From Lysobacterales bacterium (lineage in GTDB: Bacteria > Pseudomonadota > Gammaproteobacteria > Xanthomonadales > Rhodanobacteraceae): DNA of 35,351 nucleotides. The notes below the pieces were generated by a model, which did no database searches, was not told where the DNA came from, and was given only the letters and a program-made list of their open reading frames with translations. Positions 1 to 7,328 of this stretch are shown one piece after another. The stretch is taken from assembly GCA_014338185.1 (NCBI GenBank), contig QUBV01000033.1:1-35351 (forward strand), written 5' to 3'. A program made the position numbers and the translations under genes. Each line of letters starts with the position of its first letter. Position 1 is the first letter of the stretch.

Positions 1-28
1 CGCATGCTCCCGTGGTGCCGGATTCCAT

Positions 29-60
29 CCATGGAGCGCGCGCCCGTTCGCCCTCCATGG
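29..60. repeat. 8-bp perfect inverted repeat
   Basis: CCATGGAG at 29-36 is mirrored by CTCCATGG at 53-60 with a 16-nt spacer. It lies beyond the murL stop codon and beyond a stronger GC hairpin. It could be an operator for a gene left of the window or simply a second RNA hairpin; nothing visible decides between these. Confidence 0.35.
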
Positions 61-66
61 CTCACC

Positions 67-92
67 CGCGCCCGCCCCGGCGGGCGGGCGCG
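67..92 (-). terminator. GC-rich hairpin downstream of murL
   Basis: A perfect 10-bp stem (67-76 pairs with 83-92) with a 6-nt loop lies about 30 nt past the murL stop codon in the direction of murL transcription. No T-run follows on the minus strand, so it is not a classical intrinsic terminator. It may still end or attenuate the transcript. If so, murL may not be freely co-transcribed with whatever lies to its left. Confidence 0.45.
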
Positions 93-123
93 ACCCCATG
101 CCGCCACGCGCCGCCCGCTGCGA

Positions 124-1479
124 TCAACTGTGCGCATCGAGCACCAGCGGCACCAGTCGCGGCGGGATGCGGTGCTCGGACGCAGGCGCGAGCTGCGCGC
201 CCAGCGCCAGCGCGCGCGGATCGAGCTGCGGCGCGATCTCGCGCCGGAAGCGCGCCACCAGCGCGTCCTCGCTCCACTCCGCGCGCGCGGCCAACGCGGC
301 GAATGCGGCGCGTGATTCGGCGCCCTCGCCGACGCACTCGAACGGCTTGTGGTCGCGATATTCGATCAGTGCATCGAAACCGGGTGCGAGCGATTCGTCG
401 TCGAGCAGGTTGCGGCCGAAGATCGCCAGCAGGCGCGGCTTGGGCATGAACGGCGCCAGCGCGAGGAACACGAAATGGCATTTCGGGCATTGCCCGCACC
501 AGCGATCGGCGGGTCGCGGGCCGAGGATGCGGAAATTGCGGTTGCAGCTGGAGAACACCGCGTCATAGACCGTGCTGCGCGCAAAGCGCTGCGCCACCGC
601 CAGCTCCGACAGCGGCCGCAGCAGCGAGTAGTAGTGCAGCTGCGGATCGATCCGCGTCGCCACCCAGTGGCCAAACCCGCGCTCGAACTCCCAACCCTTG
701 CTCCACTGGTGGTTGACCTGCTGGCCGTCGTATTCGAGCGTGGCGCTCGACGCCGAGCGTTCGTTGGAGAAGGCGATCGCATCGAAGCCATACAGCACCG
801 CGGCCAGCACGAGGATGGCCGAGTTGATCGCGGTGACCGGGATGTGGCCGTTCCACGCGCCGGCCTTGTTGTACTCGAACAACAGCGGCGACAGTTCGCG
901 ACCGATGTTGAGCAGCGGCAATCCGGTGCGCGCCGCACAGGCCTCGATCAGCGCCGAACGGCCGATCCACACCGCGGTGGCGGGCTCGCCGGCATTGCGC
1001 AGGATTTCCACGCTGACCAGCGAATCCTTGCCGCCGCCGAGCGGCACGAGCGTGCGCCGGCTGCCGGGGGCGGCTGCGGACGCGAGCACCGGCGGCGCGG
1101 GCGTGCCCGCGGCGGGGAACGCGATGCGGCCGCGCAGGTCGAGCCGGTTGTGGAACGCGAACTCGCCCAGACCGTGCAGGTAGAGCGCGTCGAGGAAGGT
1201 CGCGGCCGCCGCGTCGAGCGTGGTCGATTCGACGCGGATCTGGTCGGGCACCCCGGCCTTGTAGTAGCTGATGCCGGCGATCAGGTGCAGCAGGTCGAGT
1301 GCGGCCTCGAACGCGGCCCGGCGTTCGGGCGCCAGCGGCGGCGGCTCGGGGAAGCGGAGGGTCTCGACCAGTTCGGGACCGTCATCGAACGCGTACACGA
1401 GGCGCACCACGCCGTCGGCGTATTCACGCCGCACGAAGCGGAAGCTGCGCGCACTGCGCGGGTCGGCGGCGAGGGTCAT
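124..1479 (-). CDS. murL: UDP-MurNAc-L-Ala-L-Glu epimerase MurL
   Basis: MurL converts the terminal L-Glu of UDP-MurNAc-L-Ala-L-Glu to D-Glu. With MurD2 it forms the alternative route to D-Glu in peptidoglycan described in Xanthomonas, replacing MurI plus MurD. I recognise the family by the N-terminal block FRFVRREYADG, the PP-loop-like GGGKDSLVS, the stretch FSNERSAS followed by NHQWSKGWEFERGFG, and the cysteine pair in WCGQCPKCHFVFLALAPFMPK. The length of about 451 aa fits the family. An in-frame ATG eight codons upstream (1503) is possible. I chose 1479 because it gives the usual short lead before FRFVRREY; neither start has a clear ribosome site. The partner murD2 is not visible and would have to lie outside the window. 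lysAC, which makes another cell-wall precursor, lies just upstream on the same strand. Confidence 0.9.
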   Translation of the reverse strand: MTLAADPRSARSFRFVRREYADGVVRLVYAFDDGPELVETLRFPEPPPLAPERRAAFEAALDLLHLIAGISYYKAGVPDQIRVESTTLDAAAATFLDALYLHGLGEFAFHNRLDLRGRIAFPAAGTPAPPVLASAAAPGSRRTLVPLGGGKDSLVSVEILRNAGEPATAVWIGRSALIEACAARTGLPLLNIGRELSPLLFEYNKAGAWNGHIPVTAINSAILVLAAVLYGFDAIAFSNERSASSATLEYDGQQVNHQWSKGWEFERGFGHWVATRIDPQLHYYSLLRPLSELAVAQRFARSTVYDAVFSSCNRNFRILGPRPADRWCGQCPKCHFVFLALAPFMPKPRLLAIFGRNLLDDESLAPGFDALIEYRDHKPFECVGEGAESRAAFAALAARAEWSEDALVARFRREIAPQLDPRALALGAQLAPASEHRIPPRLVPLVLDAHS

Positions 1480-1524
1480 GGCAGCAGGCCCCGTCGCGCG
1501 CATGCATGCGGTTGCGCGGCGGCG

Positions 1525-1541
1525 CGCCGTGCAGCACGGCG
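1525..1541. terminator. Palindrome between lysAC and murL
   Basis: A 17-nt palindrome centred on 1533 (arms 1525-1532 and 1534-1541) can fold as a 6-bp GC stem with a 5-nt loop. It sits about 30 nt past the lysAC stop and about 45 nt before the murL start. There is no T-tract, so termination is only a possibility. Confidence 0.3.
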
Positions 1542-1570
1542 GCGCGCCCTTGGGTCCACCCTCGTCACGT

Positions 1571-4237
1571 TCAAATCACCGTCTCCGGCGCCGGCTCGCG
1601 CAGATTGTAATGCGAGGCCATCACCGCGCCGTACGCACCGGCCTGGGCGATGAGCAGGACATCGCCTTCGCTGCACGGCGGCAGGCGCCGGTTGGCGCCG
1701 AGCACGTCACCGCTTTCGCAGATCGGCCCGACCACCTGCACCATCTGCGCGGCCGGCTCGTCGATGCGGCTGAGGTTGACGATTTCGTGCCAGGCGTCGT
1801 ACAGCGCCGGCCGCAGCAGGCTGTTCATGCCGGCGTCGACGCCGACGTAGTGCACGCGGCCCTTGCGCTTGGCCTGGGTGACGCGCGCGAGCAGCACGCC
1901 CGCGTCGGCCACGAGATAGCGCCCCGGTTCCATCCACAGCGCGAACTGCGGATAGGCCGCCTTGACCTCGGCCAGCGCCGCCGCGAGCGCGGCCAGGTCG
2001 AGTGCGCTCTCGTCGCTGCGCGAGGGCACGCCCAGCCCGCCGCCGATGTCGAGTGATTCGATGCGGTCGAAGCGTTCGGCCAGGCTCGCCAGCTGCGCGT
2101 ACACCGCGCGCCAGTGGCCGGCATCGAGGATGCCCGAGCCCAGGTGCGCGTGCAGGCCGACGATGCGCGCATCGACACGGCGGGCGAGCGCGCGGAACTC
2201 CTCGACCTGGTCCAGCGCCACGCCGAACTTGGAGCCGGCGCCACCGGTCTTGACCTTGTCGTGGTGGCCGCGCCCGACGCCCAGGTCCACGCGCAGGTGG
2301 ATCGGCCGGCCCGCAAACAGTTCGCCCCAGTGCTCGAGCGGATGCAGCGCGTCGAGCGTGACCTGCACGCCGGCCGCGAGCGCGGCGGCATACTCGGCGC
2401 GCGGGGCGAAGTTGGGCGTGAACAGGATGCGCTCGGCCGCGAGCTGCGGCAACGTCGCGCGCACCGCATCGATCTCGGCCAGCGACACGCACTCGAAGGC
2501 AAAGCCCTCGGCATGCAGCGTGCGCAGGATGTCCGGATGCGGGTTGGCCTTGAGCGCGTAGTGCCAGCGATCGACCAGCGTGCCCGGATGCGCCGGATCG
2601 GCCGCGCCGATCCGGCTGAGCGCGCGCGCATTGGCGCGCACCGCGTCCAGGCAATACACATAGCGCGGCGACTGTTCGGCGCCCAGCGCGAGCAGACGCT
2701 CGCGTTCGCGCCGCCACCAGGTCGGCGCCGGCGGCGTGGCGCCGCCGGCCTCCAGCTCGCGCCAGCTCGACCCGAACACCGCGCCATCCTCGGCGCGCAG
2801 TGCGTCGGCACGGATGAGCAGCGCATGCAGGCGCGGGATGAGCTCGTCGGCGAGCGACTCGTCGATCACGAAGGTGAGGTTGAGGTTGTTGGACGACTGG
2901 CTGATGAGGTGCACGTCGATCGCGCCGAATTCGGCCAGCACGCCCGACAGCCGCTGCAACAGCGCGCGCATGCCGCGCCCGACCAGCGTGATCGCCGCGC
3001 ACGGCGCCATCACCTTGACCCGGCACACCTTGGCCAAGTCGGCGGCCAGCGCCGACAGCACGTCGGAATTGACCAGGTTCTCGCTCGGATCGAGCGACAC
3101 CGTGACGTTGGTCTCGGCCGAACCGATCAGGTCGACCGACAGGCCATGCCGCTTGAACGCGCTGAACACGTCGGCGAGGAAGCCGACCTGCTGCCACATG
3201 CCGACCGTTTCCATCGAGATCAGCGTGACGCCCTTGCGCGCGCTGATCGCCTTGACGCAGGGCGCGGCGTCGCTGCCCGTGGCGCGGATCCGGGTGCCGG
3301 CGAAGTCCGGGCGGTTGGTGTCCTTGATCGCGAGCGGCACGTCGGCGCGGCGCAGCGGCCCGAGCGAGCGCGGATGCAGCACCTTGGCGCCCGTGGTCGC
3401 GATCTCCTGCGCTTCCTGATAGTCGAGCAGCGCCAGCAGCCGCGCCTGCGGCACCAGCCGCGGATTGGCGCTGAACATGCCCGGCACGTCGGTCCAGATC
3501 TCCACCATGCGGGCGCGCAGCATCGCGCCGAAGTATCCGGCCGAGGTGTCCGAGCCGCCACGTCCGAGCAGCACGGTGCGGCCCTCGTCGTCGCGCGCGA
3601 TGAAGCCCTGCGTGATGAACACCTCGCCGCGCGCGGCCAGCGCGGCTTCGAACGCGGGATCGGGCGCGGCCGGCACCGTCGCCGACAGCATGCGGTTCCA
3701 CGCGCCCTGGTTGGCCAGCGGCTGCGCCAGCAGGTGCTCGCGCGCGTCCAGCCACTGCGTGCCGGGCAGCCCCTGGGTGGCCAGGAACGCCGCACCGAGC
3801 GTGCTCGACAGCAACTCGCCCAGCGCGAACACCTGCGCCTGCCACTCCAGCGCGTGGCCGGCGCGGCGCGGATCGGCGATGAGCCGGTCCAGCTGCGCGA
3901 GCAGCGGCGCGAGCAACTGCGGCTGCGCCAGCTCCATGTCGGCCACCAGCGCGGCGTGGCGGCGCACGATCTCGGCCTGCGCCACGCGCGCGAGAGCTTC
4001 GTCGTGCCCGCTCTCGGTGATGCGTTTGAGCAGGTCGGTCACTCCGGACAGCGCCGAGACCACGATCAGCACGCGCTGCCCGCGCGCATGATGCGCGGCG
4101 GCAATGCGGGCGATGTTCTCCCAGCGCGGACGCGTGGACACACTGGTGCCGCCAAACTTGGCGACGATCCAGGCCCTGTGCGCAGCGGGCGTGACGGAGT
4201 TCAAGGAGGATTCCCTGCAGGATGGGCGACCGGGCAT
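1571..4237 (-). CDS. lysA: Bifunctional aspartokinase / diaminopimelate decarboxylase
   Basis: One polypeptide joins the first step of the aspartate pathway (aspartate to aspartyl phosphate) to the last step of lysine synthesis (meso-DAP to lysine plus CO2). The N-terminal half is an aspartokinase with KFGGTSV, SALSGVTDLL and LGRGGSDTSA, followed by ACT domains (LISMETVGMWQQVGFLADVF). The C-terminal half is a fold-III PLP decarboxylase: YALKANPHPDIL carries the PLP lysine (about residue 563), DIGGGLGVP binds phosphate, and GPICESGDVL and GAYGAVMASHYN are near the C-terminus. Such fusions are known in Xanthomonadales. The start is uncertain: TTG 4264, ATG 4237 or TTG 4204. The last has a GGGA 7 nt upstream, and the kinase homology begins soon after it. 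The gene diverges from phzF. Confidence 0.92.
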   Translation of the reverse strand: MPGRPSCRESSLNSVTPAAHRAWIVAKFGGTSVSTRPRWENIARIAAAHHARGQRVLIVVSALSGVTDLLKRITESGHDEALARVAQAEIVRRHAALVADMELAQPQLLAPLLAQLDRLIADPRRAGHALEWQAQVFALGELLSSTLGAAFLATQGLPGTQWLDAREHLLAQPLANQGAWNRMLSATVPAAPDPAFEAALAARGEVFITQGFIARDDEGRTVLLGRGGSDTSAGYFGAMLRARMVEIWTDVPGMFSANPRLVPQARLLALLDYQEAQEIATTGAKVLHPRSLGPLRRADVPLAIKDTNRPDFAGTRIRATGSDAAPCVKAISARKGVTLISMETVGMWQQVGFLADVFSAFKRHGLSVDLIGSAETNVTVSLDPSENLVNSDVLSALAADLAKVCRVKVMAPCAAITLVGRGMRALLQRLSGVLAEFGAIDVHLISQSSNNLNLTFVIDESLADELIPRLHALLIRADALRAEDGAVFGSSWRELEAGGATPPAPTWWRRERERLLALGAEQSPRYVYCLDAVRANARALSRIGAADPAHPGTLVDRWHYALKANPHPDILRTLHAEGFAFECVSLAEIDAVRATLPQLAAERILFTPNFAPRAEYAAALAAGVQVTLDALHPLEHWGELFAGRPIHLRVDLGVGRGHHDKVKTGGAGSKFGVALDQVEEFRALARRVDARIVGLHAHLGSGILDAGHWRAVYAQLASLAERFDRIESLDIGGGLGVPSRSDESALDLAALAAALAEVKAAYPQFALWMEPGRYLVADAGVLLARVTQAKRKGRVHYVGVDAGMNSLLRPALYDAWHEIVNLSRIDEPAAQMVQVVGPICESGDVLGANRRLPPCSEGDVLLIAQAGAYGAVMASHYNLREPAPETVI

Positions 4238-4367
4238 TTTTTCGTGCAGCGCAGCAGAACGCAACCGGCGCGCTTATGCCGTCGCGGCATGGCGCGCGGG
4301 GCGCTTGCCGCGGCATGCGCGGATTGCAGCACAATCGGCGCTGCCGTGTCCGCACCAGTGGCAACTT

Positions 4368-5273
4368 ATGCACGATCCTCATGTCAGCACCCGCACCCGG
4401 CCGTTCGCGCAGGTCGACGTGTTCACCACGCGCGCCGGCTATGGCAATCCGGTCGCGGTGGTGTTCGATGCCGACTCGCTCGACAGCGCCTCGATGCAGC
4501 GTCTCGCCCACTGGACCCACCTGTCGGAAACCACCTTCGTGCTCGCGCCGACCACGGCGCAGGCGGATTTCCGCGTGCGCATCTTCACCCCACGCCAGGA
4601 ACTGCCATTCGCCGGCCATCCCACCGTCGGCGCCACCCACGCACTGCTGCAGGCACGCAGCGAGCTCGGCGCGCGCAGCGCGCTCACGCTCGAATGCGCC
4701 GCGGGCCTGCTGCCGGTGCGGATCGAGCACACCCCGGGGCGCAGCATCTTCGTGCAGGCTCCGCCCGCGCGCACCGAGCCCTGCCGCACGCGCCTGGATG
4801 CGCTCACCGCGGCGCTGGGCAGCGAGGCGTGCACGGCGCCCGCGCCCTGTCTCGTCGACGTGGGTGCGCGCTGGCTCGTGGCGCAGCTCGCGCTGCCCGC
4901 ACAGGTGCGCGCACTGCGCCCGGACCTGGCCGCCGTCGCGGCCCTGACCACGCGCGAGCGCGACGCGGTGGGCCTGTGCGTGTTCGCGCGCGAACCCGCG
5001 GGCAGCGCCTGCGCGATCGTGGTGCGCGCGTTCTGCCCCGCCGACGGCATCGACGAGGACCCGGTCACGGGCAGCGCCAACGCCGCGATCGCGGCGTTCT
5101 TGCGCGACAGCGGCCAGCTGACCGCGCTCGGCGCGCATTACCGCGCGAGCCAGGGCCGCGAGCTCGGTCGCGATGGCGTGGTCGAGGTGCGCGTGGACGC
5201 GGCTGCCGGCAGCATCGCGATCGGCGGCGCCTGCGTGACCTGCATCCGCGGCAGCATCACCCTGCCCGCATGA
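4368..5273 (+). CDS. PhzF family isomerase/epimerase
   Basis: A 301-aa member of the PhzF (phenazine biosynthesis-like) family, which shares the DAP-epimerase fold and catalyses isomerisations by proton transfer. Visible signatures are GNPVAVV (about residues 26-32), HLSETTF with the catalytic-type Glu54, FAGHPTVGATHALL, and near the end GIDEDPVTGSANAAIA, which is the family's second-half motif. No other phenazine genes are present, so the substrate is unknown and phenazine synthesis is not implied. I chose the ATG at 4368 because the protein then begins about 12 residues before the conserved FAQVDVFTT block; upstream in-frame sequence lies antisense to lysAC. No good ribosome site is visible. 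The gene is divergent from lysAC and about 150 nt upstream of an amino-acid permease. Confidence 0.85.
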   Translation: MHDPHVSTRTRPFAQVDVFTTRAGYGNPVAVVFDADSLDSASMQRLAHWTHLSETTFVLAPTTAQADFRVRIFTPRQELPFAGHPTVGATHALLQARSELGARSALTLECAAGLLPVRIEHTPGRSIFVQAPPARTEPCRTRLDALTAALGSEACTAPAPCLVDVGARWLVAQLALPAQVRALRPDLAAVAALTTRERDAVGLCVFAREPAGSACAIVVRAFCPADGIDEDPVTGSANAAIAAFLRDSGQLTALGAHYRASQGRELGRDGVVEVRVDAAAGSIAIGGACVTCIRGSITLPA

Positions 5274-5424
5274 GCGGCCGCGCCGCCACCCGGCCGCACC
5301 CAAGCGTGCTTGCCACGGCGTCCCCTGCCACCGGTGCCGCGCGCGCGCTGCGCCCGCAGCGGCCAGCGCAGCCGTCACGTGCGGTCGCCCTGCGATCGCC
5401 CGGCACACACGTGCGGAGGCCGCG

Positions 5425-6735
5425 ATGAGTCCATCCCGCGGCGGCTACGCGCGCCGGCTCGGCACCTGGGACGCCGCGATGGTGGTGGTCGGTGGCGTGA
5501 TCGGCTCGGGCATCTTCCTCACGCCGGCCGCGATCGCGCGTGCCACCACGTCGGCGGGCGAGTTGCTGCTGGCCTGGGCGCTCGGTGGCGCGATCGCGCT
5601 GGTCGGCGCGCTGTGCTACGCCGAACTGGGTTCGCGCCGGCCCAACGCGGGCGGCGGCTATCTGTACCTGCGCGAGGCGTTCGGCCTCGTGGTCGCGTTC
5701 ATGTACGGCTGGAACCTGCTCGTGGTCAACCATTCCGGCGCACTGGCCGCGGTCGCCACCGTGTTTGTCGAATACGCCGCCGCGGCCGCCGGCATCCGCG
5801 TCGCCAACAGCGGACCGTGGGCGGTCGCCACGCTGGTGTTCCTCGCCGGCGTCAACTGGTTCGGCATCCGCGCCGGCTCGCTCGCGCAGAACATCCTCAC
5901 CGTGCTCAAGCTCGCCGCGGTGGCGCTGCTCATCGCGGTCGGACTGGGCGCGGGCGGCGCGCCCGCGCCGGTCGCGCCCGCGCGCGCACCCAGCGCGCTG
6001 GCGTTCATCGGCGCGCTCATGCCGGTGCTGTTCTCCTACGGCGGCTGGTACTACGTCAACGACATCGCCGGCGAACTGCGCGAGCCGCAGCGCACGCTGC
6101 CGCGCGCGCTGGTGCTGGGCATGCTGCTGGTGGCGGCGTGCTACCTGCTGGTCAACCTCGCCTATCTCGCCGTGCTTGGCCATGGCGGGCTCGCCGCGAG
6201 CCAAGCGCCCGCGGCCGACCTCATGCGCCAGGTGCTGGGCGAGCCGGGCGCGCGCGTGATCGCGGCCGGCATCGCGATCTCCACCCTCGGCTTCTGCAAC
6301 ATCGCAATGATCGGCGCCGCGCGCGTGTTCCAGGTCATGGGCGCCGATGGCGTGTTCTTCCGCGTCGCCGCGCGCCTGCACCCGCGCTGGCGCTCGCCCA
6401 ACGTCGCACTCGCGCTGCTTGCGGTCTGGGCCTGCGTGCTCGCGCTCAGCGGCAGCTTCGACCAGCTGCTCAACTATTCCACCGTGGGCGACTGGCTCGG
6501 CATGGCCGCGGTGATCGCCACGCTGTTCTGGTACCGGCGCCGGCGCGCGCAGGAGCCGGCGCCGTTCCGCGCGCCGTGGTATCCGCTGCTGCCGCTGCTG
6601 TTCCTCGCGGTGGTGCTGTGGGTGGTGGCCGTGACGGTCTGGCAGCGCCCGGCCGATGCCGGCATCGGCGCGCTCATCACCCTGGCCGGCCTGCCCGTGT
6701 ACTGGCTGTGGCGGCGCGGCGCCCGCGCGCGCTAG
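5425..6735 (+). CDS. APC superfamily amino-acid permease
   Basis: A 436-aa polytopic inner-membrane transporter of the amino acid-polyamine-organocation superfamily, expected to carry amino acids by proton symport or exchange. The first helix has the typical unwound motif GGVIGSGIFLTP, followed by an AELGSRRPNAGGGYLYLREAFG segment typical of LAT/SteT-like members. About twelve hydrophobic segments run to the C-terminus, which ends in a basic WRRGARAR tail. A GGAGG at 5415-5419, five nt before the ATG, fixes the start. It may be co-transcribed with the PhzF-like gene upstream, suggesting linked amino-acid metabolism, but the substrate cannot be read from the sequence. Confidence 0.88.
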   Translation: MSPSRGGYARRLGTWDAAMVVVGGVIGSGIFLTPAAIARATTSAGELLLAWALGGAIALVGALCYAELGSRRPNAGGGYLYLREAFGLVVAFMYGWNLLVVNHSGALAAVATVFVEYAAAAAGIRVANSGPWAVATLVFLAGVNWFGIRAGSLAQNILTVLKLAAVALLIAVGLGAGGAPAPVAPARAPSALAFIGALMPVLFSYGGWYYVNDIAGELREPQRTLPRALVLGMLLVAACYLLVNLAYLAVLGHGGLAASQAPAADLMRQVLGEPGARVIAAGIAISTLGFCNIAMIGAARVFQVMGADGVFFRVAARLHPRWRSPNVALALLAVWACVLALSGSFDQLLNYSTVGDWLGMAAVIATLFWYRRRRAQEPAPFRAPWYPLLPLLFLAVVLWVVAVTVWQRPADAGIGALITLAGLPVYWLWRRGARAR

Positions 6736-6806
6736 CACGCCGCCCGCGCGGTGCCGGCACCCGTCCTGCCCTCGCCGCACACGATGCGCAATGCGACAAT
6801 GCGCCG

Positions 6807-7328
6807 ATGCCCAAGTCCACCCAACCGCCCGCCGCCACGCCCGCCGCGCGCGTGCAGCCTCCCGCGCCGCTGGCGATCAGCATCAACGGCAAACCCTACT
6901 TCCACGACGGCGACCCGGCGATGCCGCTGCTGTGGTTCCTGCGCGACCGCCTGCGCCTGACCGGCACCAAGTACGGCTGTGATGACGGCGGCTGCGGCGC
7001 CTGCAGCGTACTGGTCGACGGCAAGCTCGCGCGCGCCTGCGCCGTGCCGATGAGCGCGGCCGCCACGCACCAGGTCACCACGATCGAGGGCCTGGCCGGC
7101 GACACGCTGCACCCGGTGCAGCAGGCGTGGATCGAGCACGATGCGATCCAGTGCGGCTATTGCCAGGCGGGCCAGATCATGGCCGCGGTCGACCTGCTCC
7201 GGCGCAAGCCGCGCCCGGGTGAGGACGACATCGCCGCGATCGGCAATCTGTGCCGCTGCGGCAGCCAGCCGCAGGTGCGGCGCGCGATCGCGCGCGCGGC
7301 CGAGCTGCTGCGCGGTGAACGCAAGTGA
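6807..7328 (+). CDS. 2Fe-2S subunit of molybdenum hydroxylase
   Basis: A 173-aa small subunit of the xanthine oxidase family that passes electrons from the molybdenum cofactor through two [2Fe-2S] clusters. The N-terminal ferredoxin-type domain has C58, C63, C66 and C78 (motif [11 protein letters not shown]). The C-terminal helical domain has C116, C119, C149 and C151 (motifs QCGYCQAGQ and NLCRCGS). All eight ligands are present, so both clusters should form. A proline/alanine-rich segment of about 20 residues precedes the domain. The stop codon overlaps the GTG start of the large subunit by 4 nt, indicating translational coupling and a two-subunit enzyme of the isoquinoline 1-oxidoreductase or aldehyde dehydrogenase type. 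No FAD subunit gene is adjacent, which is usual for this subtype. Confidence 0.93.
   Translation: MPKSTQPPAATPAARVQPPAPLAISINGKPYFHDGDPAMPLLWFLRDRLRLTGTKYGCDDGGCGACSVLVDGKLARACAVPMSAAATHQVTTIEGLAGDTLHPVQQAWIEHDAIQCGYCQAGQIMAAVDLLRRKPRPGEDDIAAIGNLCRCGSQPQVRRAIARAAELLRGERK

Noticed and set aside
4201-4367. Lysine riboswitch or attenuator upstream of lysAC
   Set aside because: The region is too short, and I saw no lysine-rich leader peptide or conserved riboswitch stems.
1707-5428. Very long open frames on both strands (over 1000 codons) across lysAC and phzF
   Set aside because: They are stop-poor antisense or shifted frames of GC-rich genes. Their translations are Arg/Ala/Gly-rich without domains, while lysAC and phzF give clear family matches.
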